Part shown: one piece after another, positions 52,502 through 62,026 of the stretch
Position numbering within the stretch: position 1 is the first letter of the stretch
How the letters are laid out: every line of letters begins with the position of its first letter
Assembly: GCA_036563485.1 (NCBI GenBank)
Contig: DATCMI010000001.1
Coordinates: forward strand, 1,303,501 to 1,367,500
Source: Sphingomicrobium sp.
GTDB taxonomy: Bacteria; Pseudomonadota; Alphaproteobacteria; Sphingomonadales; Sphingomonadaceae
DNA: 64,000 nucleotides
Reading direction: 5' to 3'
The notes under the pieces: model-generated
Seen by the model: the letters and a program-made list of their open reading frames with translations, nothing else
Database searches by the model: none
What the model was told of the DNA's origin: nothing
Program-made: the position numbers and the translations under genes

Positions 52502-52578
52502 CGGGGAGTAGCTCAGCCTGGTAGAGCACTGTCTTCGGGAGGCAGGGGCCGGAGGTTCGAATCCTCTCTCCCCGACCA
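52502..52578 (+). tRNA. tRNA-Pro (CGG)
   Basis: 77 nt including an encoded CCA (52576-52578). Acceptor stem CGGGGAG with CTCCCCG; D arm TAGCTCAGCCTGGTAGAGC; anticodon stem CTGTC/GGCAG with loop TTCGGGA, so anticodon CGG; T arm GGAGGTTCGAATCC. Stands alone between two protein genes. A 46-nt hairpin begins at its last A. Confidence 0.97.
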
Positions 52579-52623
52579 TCATCCGCAGCACAAGCATGCG
52601 GGGCATGCTTGTGACCGGATGAT
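52578..52623 (+). repeat. 46-nt near-perfect hairpin abutting tRNA-Pro CCA
   Basis: Outer arms ATCATCCG and CGGATGAT, inner arms CACAAGCATGC and GCATGCTTGTG, loop GGG, with a small internal mismatch. It starts at the last base of the encoded CCA. Same length, outer ATCATCC, loop and location as the element after tRNA-Phe (11813-11858), while the middle of the stem differs but still pairs. Confidence 0.7.
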
Positions 52624-52627
52624 CTTT

Positions 52628-52687
52628 GCGGATGTCCGGGGACATCCGCCGATAAATCGATCCGCAGCGACCATCCGGTGGATGGTC
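52628..52687 (+). repeat. Two further hairpins in tandem after tRNA-Pro
   Basis: GCGGATGTCC (52628-52637) with GGACATCCGC (52640-52649), loop GG; and GACCATCC (52669-52676) with GGATGGTC (52680-52687), loop GGT. ATCCGCAGC occurs at 52581-52589 and at 52660-52668, each time immediately before a hairpin arm, so the array looks like a repeated unit of 79 nt with changed arms. Confidence 0.65.
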
Positions 52688-52783
52688 CGAAGCCGTGATC
52701 CTACACGCGGTCGTGGGGCGGCTAAGGCAGATCAAGCATATACGCTCACCAATATCTTAACCCTGTTCGCGTAAGCACAGCGA

Positions 52784-54070
52784 ATGTTCGGCGCTGTTCG
52801 ACGCCTGCCGCTGTATGGCGCGCTGCCCTTAGGCTGCGCGCTTGCTGCCCTGTGCCCGTCAGGCGCCGCCGCATCCGACACGCGATTTTTCACGCCCGAC
52901 ACGTTCGAATTATCGGGCGACCTGCGCTTCGTCCTGGTCGATGGCGAGCCGAGCTGGGTTGAGGGCGGCTTCGGCAAGCTGCGGTCTGGAAGCGACGGCG
53001 GGTCGCGCCTGACCCCGCAGCTCGGCAACGCCAACCTGATCTGGCAGCCGCAATTCACCTGGTCGCTGTCGGCAACCGTGGTCGCGACGATCCAGGGCGG
53101 CGAGCGGACCGAAGCGGGCGTGAACCAGGCCTTCCTGAGCTTCCGGCCGATGCGCAGCAGCAGCGGCACCAGTCTGTCGGCCCGTGCCGGGCTGATGTGG
53201 CCGCCGGTCAGCCTCGAACATGAAGGCGCCGACTGGCACGTCGGCGACAGCATCACGCCGTCGGCGATCAATAGCTGGATCGGCGAGGAAGTCAGGCCGC
53301 TCGCCCTTGAAGGCACGGTGAGTACCAGCATCGGCTCCCACCGGCTTCGCGCGACGGCGGCGGCGATCGCCGCGAACGACACTTCGGGCACGTTGCTGAC
53401 CTTCCGCGGCTGGGCGCTCCACGACCGCATCACACTCGGCTTTCGGCGCCAACCGCTGCCGCCGCTCGGGGACGACGTCAGCACGTTCCAGCCGCGCTAC
53501 ACCCATCCGCTGATCGACATCCACAGCGGCTTCGCGCACCGGCCCGGCTATTATGCCAAGCTGTCGTGGCAGCCGCCGGTGCCGGTCCGGGTCGACCTGT
53601 TCCGTTACGACAATCGCGCCGACCCCGAGGACGTGAACCTCGAGATGGAATGGGGCTGGCGCACGGCCTTCGACAATGTCGGCGTGGTCGCCGATCTGGG
53701 CGCCGGAACGACGCTCAAGGCGCAGGCGATGCAGGGGCGGACGCGCATGGGGTTCATGGAAGGCGATCGGCGGTGGATCGACAATCGCTTCCGCTCGGCA
53801 TTCCTGATGCTGACGAAGCCGGTCGGCCCAATCGGGCTGGCGGTGCGGGGAGAGGCGTTCGGGACCCGCAATCGCGGCTTCCACTGGGACCACGAATATG
53901 ACGAGCATGGCTGGTCGGCGATGGTCGCCGGAAGCCGCGAATTCGGCCGTTTCACCGGTCTGCTCGAACTACTCCACGTCGCCAGCACCAGCCCGGCGCG
54001 CGAACATTCAGACCTCCCCTTTCGGCAGCGGCAGACGCAGCTGCAAATGGGATTACGAACGCGCTGGTAA
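52784..54070 (+). CDS. Outer-membrane beta-barrel protein (porin-like)
   Basis: 428 residues. Signal peptide to about residue 30 (ALCPSGAAASD). The rest alternates short polar/hydrophobic strands (DLRFVLVDGEP, LTFRGWALHDRITLGFRR, YYAKLSWQPPVPVRVDLFRY, AFLMLTKPVGPIGLAVRGEAF) and ends in an aromatic residue (LRTRW), as needed for BAM-dependent insertion. No family recognised. First gene of an operon with a cupredoxin and a GGDEF-EAL protein. Confidence 0.75.
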   Translation: MFGAVRRLPLYGALPLGCALAALCPSGAAASDTRFFTPDTFELSGDLRFVLVDGEPSWVEGGFGKLRSGSDGGSRLTPQLGNANLIWQPQFTWSLSATVVATIQGGERTEAGVNQAFLSFRPMRSSSGTSLSARAGLMWPPVSLEHEGADWHVGDSITPSAINSWIGEEVRPLALEGTVSTSIGSHRLRATAAAIAANDTSGTLLTFRGWALHDRITLGFRRQPLPPLGDDVSTFQPRYTHPLIDIHSGFAHRPGYYAKLSWQPPVPVRVDLFRYDNRADPEDVNLEMEWGWRTAFDNVGVVADLGAGTTLKAQAMQGRTRMGFMEGDRRWIDNRFRSAFLMLTKPVGPIGLAVRGEAFGTRNRGFHWDHEYDEHGWSAMVAGSREFGRFTGLLELLHVASTSPAREHSDLPFRQRQTQLQMGLRTRW

Positions 54071-54118
54071 CCACGTCGGTCGTGACGGCGTTTACCGTCG
54101 CTGCGTTAATCATCGCCG

Positions 54119-54739
54119 ATGGTGCGTATTATCCTTGGATCCGTCACGGCGCTGGCGCTTGCAGCACCGGCCGTCGCAGCCCCGCTGGCCGTCCGCGTCG
54201 TCGACGCGGCGGGCAAGCCCGTGCGCGACGCCGTCGTGACCTTTTATCCCAACGGCCAGGCGCGGGCGCCCCGTGCCGGCGGCCGCTACGTCATCTCGCA
54301 GAAGGACCTGCAGTTTCACCCGTTCCTGGCCGTCGTGCCGGTCGGGGCGGAGGTTTCCTTTCCGAACCTCGATAACACCCGGCACCATGTTTATTCCTTC
54401 TCGCCGGCCAAAAGGTTCGAGCTGAAGCTGTTCGCCAAGGACCAGTCGCGAGCGGTTCGCTTCGACCGTGCCGGAGTCGTCCCGCTCGGCTGCAACATCC
54501 ACGACCAGATGACCGCCTTCGTCGTCGTCACCGACAGCGTCTGGACTGCACGCACCAATGCCCAGGGCGTCGCCGCGTTTGCAGACACGCCGGGTGGACC
54601 GGGACGAGTCACGGTCTGGCATCCCTATCTGCGGGCGCCGGGCGGCAAGCTGCAGCAGGCGCTCGCCGCCGGCCAGACGCGCCTCAATTTCTCGGCCCGC
54701 CTGCGGCCGCCGGCCCCGGCAATGCACACGGATTATTGA
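54119..54739 (+). CDS. Exported cupredoxin-like protein, type 1 copper site
   Basis: 206 residues. Signal peptide to about residue 21 (LAAPAVAAP). Carboxypeptidase-regulatory-like start (VRVVDAAGKPVRDAVVTFY) merging into a cupredoxin fold. Ligand set H90 (in NTRHHVYSF), C125, H128 and M131 (GCNIHDQM) is the C-x2-H-x2-M pattern of a mononuclear blue-copper site. Related proteins are annotated as methylamine-utilisation proteins. Periplasmic. Its TGA overlaps the ATG of the next gene. Confidence 0.82.
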   Translation: MVRIILGSVTALALAAPAVAAPLAVRVVDAAGKPVRDAVVTFYPNGQARAPRAGGRYVISQKDLQFHPFLAVVPVGAEVSFPNLDNTRHHVYSFSPAKRFELKLFAKDQSRAVRFDRAGVVPLGCNIHDQMTAFVVVTDSVWTARTNAQGVAAFADTPGGPGRVTVWHPYLRAPGGKLQQALAAGQTRLNFSARLRPPAPAMHTDY

Positions 54740-57084
54740 TGCCGATGGGGCGCTTCCGTTCGCTGAGCACCCGCCTGACGGTGCAGTTCGCCCTGTTGTT
54801 CGCAGTGGCGATGCTCGGCGTGTCGGCGGCCCTTTCGACATTCATCGCCGGATCGGCGTCGCGGCACGTTGCCGAGCAGCTGCAATCGTCGGGCGCCGTC
54901 TACGACCGGCTGTGGCAGCAGCGCTCGCGCGAGCTCCAGAACGCCGCGCAATTGCTCGCCCGCGACTTCGGCTTCCGGGCCGCGGTTGCAAGCGCGGACG
55001 CGCCGACGATCCAGTCTGCGCTCGACAATGCGGCCGCGCGGCTGAAGGTCCGAAGCGCGTTCATCGTCAGCGCCGACGGGCGGGTCACCAGCATCGATGG
55101 CGGCATTTCTCCGCGCGAGACGGAACGGCTGTGGGCGCCGCTCGACGAAGGGCGGCTCACCGGCGTGTCGGTCCTCGCCGGGCGCCCGCGCCAGATCGTC
55201 GCCGCGCCGGTGATGGCGCCCAACCTCATCGGCTGGGTCGTATTCGCGCCCACTCTCGAGGGCCGGGAGATGCGCAGCCTCGAGCGGCTGTCGGCAATTC
55301 CGCTCCACGCGGCCGTGCTCGCGCGAAGCGGCGGCGCCTGGACCGAGGCTGCGGGCAGCGTCTCCGTGCTCAGCCCGCAAGCCGCGGCAAGCGCGGAGCG
55401 GCACATGGCGACCGGCGCCACTTTCCAAATGAAGGTCGCTGGCGAGAAATCGATCGTGCTCGCCAAGCCGCTTCCCGCCTTCGCGCCGGGCGAGCGGGCG
55501 ATGCTGATGCTGACCTATTCGAAGGCACAGGCGCTTGCCGACGCCCGTGTGCTTCAGGCTGCGCTCGCCGTCATGACGTTGCTCGGTCTGCTGCTGATGG
55601 GCTTTGCTACCTGGCGGGCGGCGGGGCGCATCACCCAGCCGCTGGCGCGCCTCGACGAAGCTGCCGGCCGGCTCGCAAGCGGCGAGCATGTCCAGGTGCG
55701 CGTCCGCGGCAGCGACGAACTCGCGCGCCTCGCCGCCAGCTTCAACGAAATGGTCGGCCGGATCGTCGAGCGCGAGCAGCGCATTACGCAGCTCGCCTTC
55801 AACGACGTGCTCACCGGCCTGCCGAACCGGACCATGTTCCACCAGCAGCTCGACCAGCTGTTCCGTACATCCGAAGCCAATGGCAGCCTGTTCGCGCTCC
55901 ACTGCCTGGACCTCGACCAGTTCAAGGTCATCAACGACACGTTGGGCCATCCGGCGGGCGACGCGCTGCTGATCGAAACCGCGCAGCGGCTGCGCCATGT
56001 CGCACGCGGCCACTTCGTCGGCCGCCTCGGCGGCGACGAATTCGTGGTGCTGCAAAGCGTCGGCGTGGACCGCGACGCGATCGATCGGCTGGCTCGCGAC
56101 ATCATTGCCGCGATCACCGTGCCGGTGACGATCGACGGCAATGAATTCGTGCCCTCGACCAGCATCGGCATCGCCATCGCGCCCGACGACGGCCGGGACG
56201 GCGGCACCTTGCTTCGCAACGCCGACCTGGCGCTCTACCGCGCCAAGGAAGCGGGGCGGGGCACTTACGCCTTTTTCGAAGAAAGCCTGAACAAGCGCGC
56301 TCAGGAGCGGCGCCAGCTGGAAGCCGACCTTCGCCTCGCTCTCGAGCGCGGCGAGTTCGAACTTCACTACCAGCCCTTGTTCGACCTCGAGAAGAACCGC
56401 GTCTGCTCGTTCGAGGCGCTGCTGCGCTGGAACCATCCCAAGCGCGGCCAGATCTCGCCCGTCGACTTCGTGCCCGTCGCGGAGGACACCGGCCTCATTG
56501 TGGCGATCGGCGCTTGGGTGATCCGCGAAGCCTGCGCCCAGGCCGCGCGCTGGCCGGCCGACGTGCGGATCGCGGTCAACGTTTCACCCGTCCAGTTCCA
56601 CCGCGGCGCGCTTCACGAAACCATCCTGCGGGCGCTCGCGGCCAGCGGCCTCGAACCCGGCCGCCTGGAAGTGGAAATCACCGAATCAATTTTCCTTGAA
56701 GGAAGCGAGACGACGCTGCGCCTGCTCCATGCGCTTCGCACGCTCGGCGTGCGCGTGGCGCTCGACGATTTCGGCACCGGCTATTCGTCGCTCAGCTATT
56801 TGCAGAGCTTCCCATTCGACAAGCTGAAGATCGACCGCAGCTTCATCCACAATCTGCTGACACGGGATGGGGCTAGCGCGATCGTCCGCGCCATCACCGA
56901 ATTGGCGCACGCGTTGAACATCGAAACGACCGCGGAAGGCGTCGAGGAGACGGCGCAGCTGGTCGAACTGCGGGCGCACGGCTGCTCGTCGGTGCAGGGC
57001 TTCCTGTTCGCCGAGCCGATGACGGTGTCCGATGTCGAGCAGCTGTTCCGCGACGACCGCTTGGGCATCCGCAACGTCGCCTAG
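54739..57084 (+). CDS. Membrane GGDEF-EAL c-di-GMP enzyme with periplasmic sensor
   Basis: 781 residues from ATG 54739 (TGATG). TM1 about 14-38, a periplasmic sensor domain to about 270, TM2 about 273-293, HAMP about 293-345, GGDEF intact (motif near 431-435) and EAL intact: EALLRW near 559, [21 protein letters not shown] near 676, LKIDRSF, AEGVE and QGFLF. No RxxD inhibitory site precedes GGDEF. So both diguanylate cyclase and phosphodiesterase activity are possible. The coupled upstream cupredoxin suggests a redox or copper input to the sensor. Confidence 0.92.
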   Translation: MPMGRFRSLSTRLTVQFALLFAVAMLGVSAALSTFIAGSASRHVAEQLQSSGAVYDRLWQQRSRELQNAAQLLARDFGFRAAVASADAPTIQSALDNAAARLKVRSAFIVSADGRVTSIDGGISPRETERLWAPLDEGRLTGVSVLAGRPRQIVAAPVMAPNLIGWVVFAPTLEGREMRSLERLSAIPLHAAVLARSGGAWTEAAGSVSVLSPQAAASAERHMATGATFQMKVAGEKSIVLAKPLPAFAPGERAMLMLTYSKAQALADARVLQAALAVMTLLGLLLMGFATWRAAGRITQPLARLDEAAGRLASGEHVQVRVRGSDELARLAASFNEMVGRIVEREQRITQLAFNDVLTGLPNRTMFHQQLDQLFRTSEANGSLFALHCLDLDQFKVINDTLGHPAGDALLIETAQRLRHVARGHFVGRLGGDEFVVLQSVGVDRDAIDRLARDIIAAITVPVTIDGNEFVPSTSIGIAIAPDDGRDGGTLLRNADLALYRAKEAGRGTYAFFEESLNKRAQERRQLEADLRLALERGEFELHYQPLFDLEKNRVCSFEALLRWNHPKRGQISPVDFVPVAEDTGLIVAIGAWVIREACAQAARWPADVRIAVNVSPVQFHRGALHETILRALAASGLEPGRLEVEITESIFLEGSETTLRLLHALRTLGVRVALDDFGTGYSSLSYLQSFPFDKLKIDRSFIHNLLTRDGASAIVRAITELAHALNIETTAEGVEETAQLVELRAHGCSSVQGFLFAEPMTVSDVEQLFRDDRLGIRNVA

Positions 57085-58205
57085 GCCAACGCGCTCCGGT
57101 CCACCTCGTCGATCCGGGTGCAGCCGGTCAGCGCCATTGCGACCCGCATTTCCGCTTCGATCAGCTGCAGGACGTGCGCAACGCCCGCTTCGCCGCCGCC
57201 TGCAAGCGCATAGGCCCAGGCGCGGCCGAGAAGGACGAAATCGGCGCCGAGCGCGAGCATGCGCACCACATCCAGGCCTGACCGTACGCCGCTGTCGGCA
57301 AGGATCGGCATGATCCCGCCAAGCGCGTCGGCAATCGCCGGCAGCGCCCGAGCGCTCGACAATGCGCCGTCTAGCTGCCGGCCGCCGTGATTGGAGACGA
57401 CGATCGCATCCGCCCCGCTGGCCGCCGCTTGGCGGGCATCATCGGGGTCGAGGATGCCCTTGATGATTAGCGGGCCCTTCCATTGCTCGCGCACCCAGGT
57501 CACGTCCTTCCACGTGACCGATGGATCGAAATTGGCGTGGATCCAGGCCTGGAAGTCGCTGAGCGGCGCCTTCGACCCGACGATCGGCTCGAGGTTGCCG
57601 AGGCTGTGCGGCTTCCCGTGCAAGCCGACGTCCCACAACCATCCCGGCCGCGACGCGAGTTGGACCGCCCGCCGCAGCCCGGCGCCTGCAGCTCGCGCAT
57701 CGCGATAACGCGAGCCCGGCACCGCGAGGTCGACGGTTAGGACGAGCGCCTCACAGCCAGCCTCACGCGCGGTGTCGATCATCTGAGCGACGAAGCCGCG
57801 GTCCTTCACGAAATAGAGCTGGTACCAGGGGACGTTCCCTAACCGGGCGACTTCGCGAAGCGAGCAGGCGCCGACCGTCGACAGCGCGAAAGGAACGTTT
57901 GCGGCAGCCGCGGCTCGCGCTGCCTGGACCTCCCCGCGGCGGGCGTAGAGCCCGGCGAGGCCGACCGGCCCGAGGCCAACCGGCATCGCCCAACGCTTGC
58001 CGAACAGGTCGGCGGAAAGGTCGATGTTCGACACGTCGCGCAGCACCCGCTGCTTCAGCGCGATCGCCTGAAGGTCGTCGACATTCCGCCGCAGCGTCGC
58101 TTCGTCGTACGAACCGCCGTCGAGATATTCGAACAGGAAGTGCGGCAGCCGCGCCCTTGCCAAGGCCCGATAGTCACTCGCAGAGGCGGCTTTGCTTCGC
58201 GTCAC
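57081..58205 (-). CDS. FMN-dependent alpha-hydroxy acid dehydrogenase (LldD-like)
   Basis: 374 residues. [21 protein letters not shown] start, [16 protein letters not shown], the lysine of [10 protein letters not shown] and [10 protein letters not shown], which contains the catalytic His and the substrate Arg. Oxidises L-lactate, mandelate or glycolate with FMN. Stop overlaps the convergent GGDEF-EAL stop (CTAG, 57081-57084). ATG start. Confidence 0.92.
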   Translation of the reverse strand: MTRSKAASASDYRALARARLPHFLFEYLDGGSYDEATLRRNVDDLQAIALKQRVLRDVSNIDLSADLFGKRWAMPVGLGPVGLAGLYARRGEVQAARAAAAANVPFALSTVGACSLREVARLGNVPWYQLYFVKDRGFVAQMIDTAREAGCEALVLTVDLAVPGSRYRDARAAGAGLRRAVQLASRPGWLWDVGLHGKPHSLGNLEPIVGSKAPLSDFQAWIHANFDPSVTWKDVTWVREQWKGPLIIKGILDPDDARQAAASGADAIVVSNHGGRQLDGALSSARALPAIADALGGIMPILADSGVRSGLDVVRMLALGADFVLLGRAWAYALAGGGEAGVAHVLQLIEAEMRVAMALTGCTRIDEVDRSALA

Positions 58206-58285
58206 TTAGCCTCCCGTTCACTGTTCCCTGCTACGCCCGCAAGCGCCGCAACAATCGTTAGTCGGCAAGGGGGCATTCGGAAACC

Positions 58286-60157
58286 GTGACGCGTTTCGTC
58301 AATCTCTATTTGCTCGTGAGCGGCGGGCTCGCCGGCCTGGCGCTGGCGATACCCTCGCTGGTGGTGATGGGGCTGTTCCTGCTCATCCTGCCCGGGCTCA
58401 TCCTCGGCCTCGCCCCGACGGCATTCATGTGGGGCCTGGGCTTTGCGCTTCCCTGGTACGCGGTTCGCCCGGTCCTCGGCGACTATCTGGCGATCGTCCC
58501 GGCTGCGCTGATCGCCGCGGCCATCTTCTGGTTCATCCCGCAAGCCGGCATCGCCGAGAGCAAGGCACGGCTTTCCGCCTCTCTGCAGCCGGAACTGATC
58601 CCCGCGCAACCGATCCGGCTGGCCGGCCACATCCTTCTGTCCAGCTCGGGCATGGCGACCGAAAAAGGTGCACGAGGCGCTCCTTACGACCAAGCCGAGA
58701 TCGCGCGGCGGCCATATGTCTGCGACGCCGTGTGCGCTGCTCTGCTGGCGACACCCGGTGTCGAGAGCGTGACGGTGAATAGCGACCAGCGGCCGGGGGA
58801 CGGGGGCGCTCAGATGAGCGCCCATGCGCGTACATTCCGCCTCGTTCCCAAATCGGAATGTTCGGGGCCGAGCGTTCGTCCCACCAACCCTGATCAGCTC
58901 GGGCTGACCCAGGGCGCCGGCGGCGCCTCGCGTGCCCGGATCCGGCGGCTGTTGTCCCGGCCCTTGCAGGCGGAATGGGATGTTCGCCTTTCCACGAAGG
59001 AATGCATCGTCGCCGAGGCGCCTCGCACCCAGCACGATTTCGTCATCCGCAAGCACAGCTACCGGAACTTCGAAAGCGAATCGCCGCGCGAATCAAGATG
59101 GTCTCTCGGTGCGCTTCCAGTCTCTGTGGACATGCTGGAAATTGCCCAGGCAGATGGGCGCATCCTGCTTCGCAAGATGCTCGCGCGTACGTCGATGCTT
59201 CAGGCGCCCCTCAACATCGGCACCGCAGGCGATCTCCAGAGCTTCCACTTCAAGTGGTCACGCAAGGACCTGTCGAACGGCAAACGGTATGAATCCTTCA
59301 ACGCCAACCAGCTGCTCGCCGATCACAGCACGCTGCGCACGGAGGTCGACTTCGCAACGGTGATGCAGGACTCGCGCGATCGGCTGGCCCATGCGCTTGC
59401 CGACCCTGCGCTCCCGGCCTCCGACCCGGCATTCCAGCTCGCGGGTCCGTGGATGAACTCGCTGGACGGGCAGGAGGTCAGCGACGCCGACCGCGCACTT
59501 GTGGCGACGCTCATCCGCGACCCGCGCGTGACGAAATTCGACGGCCTCCATTATGCGATCAAGGCGATGGGCGAGAGCGCCGCAGAGCTGCGTGCACCAA
59601 TGATCGAACGTATTGCCTCGACCGATCTGACAGCCTCGGACCGGCCGCGCGATATTGGCCGGGTCATCGCTTCGCTGCCGCCAGGCACATTCGCTTCGTT
59701 GACCGATCCGGAGAAGGCGATCCTCGCCGACCCGGCCCGGCGCGTGCTCGCCGCCGGATTGATCTCGCGCCAGGCCGATCGCGGTCCTGCCGCGGTGCCG
59801 CTGCTGCTCGACATCCTGAAATATCACCTGCGCGAAATCGCGCGGGAGAGGGCCGAATCTGCGGGCGCCTCAGACAATATGATCCCGGTCGATCGCGTCC
59901 GCATGGCATTGTGCCTGATGGGGCCGGAAGCCGCATCTGCACTCCCCGCCATCGAACGCCTGGCAGCCGAGGGGCTCGTGGATCAGCGCTTTGCGGACAG
60001 CCGCGAATGGCAGCTGATGCTCGCGCGCTTGGGCAAGCCTGTCACTTCGATCCCGAAGCCGGGCAACCTCTCCGGCACCGAAGCCAATTTCCATCGCAAC
60101 CTTCAGGAACGGCTGGACCGCTTCAAACCCGACAGGTGCGGGCCGCAGTGGAGCTAA
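58286..60157 (+). CDS. Large membrane-anchored protein of unknown function
   Basis: 623 residues from GTG 58286. About four TM helices in the first 100 residues (YLLVSGGLAGLALAIPSLVV; LFLLILPGLILGLAPTAFMW), then a large soluble region with many Arg. Residues about 460-600 look like short helical repeats (RVLAAGLISRQADRGPAAV; MALCLMGPEAASALPAIERL), HEAT-like. No recognised domain or catalytic motif. Stop is 1 nt from the convergent aldolase gene. Confidence 0.6.
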   Translation: MTRFVNLYLLVSGGLAGLALAIPSLVVMGLFLLILPGLILGLAPTAFMWGLGFALPWYAVRPVLGDYLAIVPAALIAAAIFWFIPQAGIAESKARLSASLQPELIPAQPIRLAGHILLSSSGMATEKGARGAPYDQAEIARRPYVCDAVCAALLATPGVESVTVNSDQRPGDGGAQMSAHARTFRLVPKSECSGPSVRPTNPDQLGLTQGAGGASRARIRRLLSRPLQAEWDVRLSTKECIVAEAPRTQHDFVIRKHSYRNFESESPRESRWSLGALPVSVDMLEIAQADGRILLRKMLARTSMLQAPLNIGTAGDLQSFHFKWSRKDLSNGKRYESFNANQLLADHSTLRTEVDFATVMQDSRDRLAHALADPALPASDPAFQLAGPWMNSLDGQEVSDADRALVATLIRDPRVTKFDGLHYAIKAMGESAAELRAPMIERIASTDLTASDRPRDIGRVIASLPPGTFASLTDPEKAILADPARRVLAAGLISRQADRGPAAVPLLLDILKYHLREIARERAESAGASDNMIPVDRVRMALCLMGPEAASALPAIERLAAEGLVDQRFADSREWQLMLARLGKPVTSIPKPGNLSGTEANFHRNLQERLDRFKPDRCGPQWS

Positions 60158-60158
60158 T

Positions 60159-60974
60159 CTAGCTCGCGAAGCTCGGGTCGAGCCGGTACGCCTTTCGCTT
60201 CAGCGCCGGCCAGGCGAGCAGGTTGGCCGCCATGGCGACCCCCACTTGCCCCTGCTGAGCGGTGATCTCCGGCGCGCCCTGCGGCGGGTTGTTGATATTC
60301 TCCCCGGCCGACAGGGCCATGATCTGCGCCTGGCACGCGCGTTCCAGGAAGTAGAGGCGCACGAAGCACTCGCCGACGGTCTTGCCGACCGCGAGCGTGC
60401 CATGGTTGCGCAGGATCATCGCATTCCTGGTGCCGAGGTCGGCGACCAGCCGCTCGCGTTCGTCGAGGTCGACCGCAACGCCTTCATAATCGTGGAAGGC
60501 GACGTCGCCGCGCACCAGCATCGCCGTCTGCGTCAGCGGCAGCAGCCCCTCGTTGTGGGCCGAGACCGCCTGTCCGGCGGGCGTGTGGAGGTGCATGACG
60601 GCATGCGCATCCTCGCGCGCCATGTGGAGCGCCGAGTGGATAGTGAAGCCGGCGGGGTTGGTGATGAACGGCGTCGGGTCGACCGGGTTGCCGTTGACAT
60701 CGACCTTCACCAGCGAACTGGCCGTCACTTCCTCGAACATCAGATTGTACGGGTTGAGCAGGAAATGATGCTCCGGGCCCGGAATACGCGCCGAAAGGTG
60801 CGTGAAGATCAGGTCGTCCCAGCCATAATAAGCGACCATGCGATAGGCGCAGGCGAGATCGACGCGGATCGCCCATTCCTCGTCGCTGACCTTGCCCTGG
60901 AGCGAGGGAATGTCGACGCTGTCGAGCGCCTTCATCTCGGCCATTCCGCGATTGATGCTGTCGACTCGGTTCAT
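60159..60974 (-). CDS. Class II aldolase/adducin family protein
   Basis: 271 residues from ATG 60974, overlapping the maleylacetoacetate isomerase stop (ATGA). Fold signature: ACAYRMVAYYGWDDLIFTH, NPYNLMFEEVTAS, then the zinc site VMHLHTPAGQAVSA with His-x-His and MILRNHGTLAVGKTVGE with the third His. The family includes fuculose-phosphate aldolase and relatives; the substrate is open. Downstream of an isomerase of aromatic catabolism. Confidence 0.86.
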   Translation of the reverse strand: MNRVDSINRGMAEMKALDSVDIPSLQGKVSDEEWAIRVDLACAYRMVAYYGWDDLIFTHLSARIPGPEHHFLLNPYNLMFEEVTASSLVKVDVNGNPVDPTPFITNPAGFTIHSALHMAREDAHAVMHLHTPAGQAVSAHNEGLLPLTQTAMLVRGDVAFHDYEGVAVDLDERERLVADLGTRNAMILRNHGTLAVGKTVGECFVRLYFLERACQAQIMALSAGENINNPPQGAPEITAQQGQVGVAMAANLLAWPALKRKAYRLDPSFAS

Positions 60975-61612
60975 GCGGGCACCTGCTGCCTGTCGGGATG
61001 GGCTGCTGCGAATGCTTCCAGCTTGTTGGCATTCTCCTCGGCGCGCAACAAGGTCGGATAAGCGTCCAGCGGCACGTTGAAGCGACGCGCATTGTACAGT
61101 TGCGGGATCAGGCAGACGTCGGCGCCTGTCGGCCCGTCGCCGAAGAGGAACTTGCCGGCACGGTCGTTGGCCATGGCTTCGAGTGCGGGCAGGCCCTCGT
61201 TGATCCAGTGCGCATACCAGCTGTCGGTCTGCTCCTGCGAAGCGCCGAATTCGCTCTTTAGATATTTGAGCACGCGCAAATTGTTGAGCGGATGGATGTC
61301 GCACGCGATCGTCATCGCCATGGCGACCACATGCGCGCGGGCTTCCGCTGCGACGGGGATCAGCGGCTGGTTGGGGTAGCGAAGGTCGAGATAGTTGATG
61401 ATGGCCAGGCTCTGCGTGAGCCGGTGGCCATCGATCTCCAGCATCGGGACCAGCCCTTGCGGGTTCAGGGCTTTATATTCGTCCGACTTCTGCTCGCTTT
61501 CCAGCAGGTTTACCGGGCGCTGCTCATAATCGACGCGCTTGAGGTTCAGGGCGATCCGCACGCGATAGGCGGCGGACGATCGATAATAATCGTAAAGGAT
61601 GATCCGGCTCAT
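60971..61612 (-). CDS. maiA: Maleylacetoacetate isomerase (zeta-class GST)
   Basis: 213 residues. YDYYRSSAAYRVRIALNLK is the zeta-GST signature with the SSxxxR glutathione site, followed by NPQGLVPMLEIDG and QSLAIINYLD. Converts maleylacetoacetate to fumarylacetoacetate in tyrosine/homogentisate breakdown using glutathione. The other pathway genes are not in the window. Confidence 0.9.
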   Translation of the reverse strand: MSRIILYDYYRSSAAYRVRIALNLKRVDYEQRPVNLLESEQKSDEYKALNPQGLVPMLEIDGHRLTQSLAIINYLDLRYPNQPLIPVAAEARAHVVAMAMTIACDIHPLNNLRVLKYLKSEFGASQEQTDSWYAHWINEGLPALEAMANDRAGKFLFGDGPTGADVCLIPQLYNARRFNVPLDAYPTLLRAEENANKLEAFAAAHPDRQQVPA

Positions 61613-61621
61613 GGCCGGCGC

Positions 61622-62026
61622 TTACGCGGATGCAAGGAAGGGCGCTATCACTTCCGGCGGAACCCGGATCGGCCGCCCGCTCGCTTTGTCGATAATGGCC
61701 CAATGAGTGCGGGCGCGAACGCAGACTTTCCCATCGGCGTTCACGAACTCGACGAAGCGATCGAACCGCGCACCCTGCGGCGCATCGCCGACCCAGGTGC
61801 GCCCCGTCACCTGGTCGCCCTCAATCGCGGCGCGAAGGTAATCGATCTCGTGCCGGACCACGACCCAGAAGTAAGCGGCGTCATGCGCCGGATCGGCAAG
61901 GCTGCGCCAATGCTCGACCGCAACTTCCTGAATCCACTGCACCCAGACCGCATTGTTCACGTGCCCAAGTTCGTCGATGTGCTCCGCCCGCGCGGTGAAC
62001 TCACGCTCGAAGATGGGGCGGCTCAT
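61622..62026 (-). CDS. Acyl-CoA thioesterase, hotdog fold (4HBT)
   Basis: 134 residues. EREFTARAEHIDELGHVNNAVW with the catalytic Asp/His region of the 4-hydroxybenzoyl-CoA thioesterase group, and FDRFVEFVNADGKVCVRART further on. Hydrolyses an acyl-CoA. ATG start overlaps the stop of the oligopeptidase gene (ATGA), so the three downstream genes may share a transcript. Confidence 0.87.
   Translation of the reverse strand: MSRPIFEREFTARAEHIDELGHVNNAVWVQWIQEVAVEHWRSLADPAHDAAYFWVVVRHEIDYLRAAIEGDQVTGRTWVGDAPQGARFDRFVEFVNADGKVCVRARTHWAIIDKASGRPIRVPPEVIAPFLASA

Noticed and set aside
52628-52687. Hairpin array after tRNA-Pro as a CRISPR array
   Set aside because: Only two to three hairpins, arms differ, no constant repeat with unique spacers and no cas genes.
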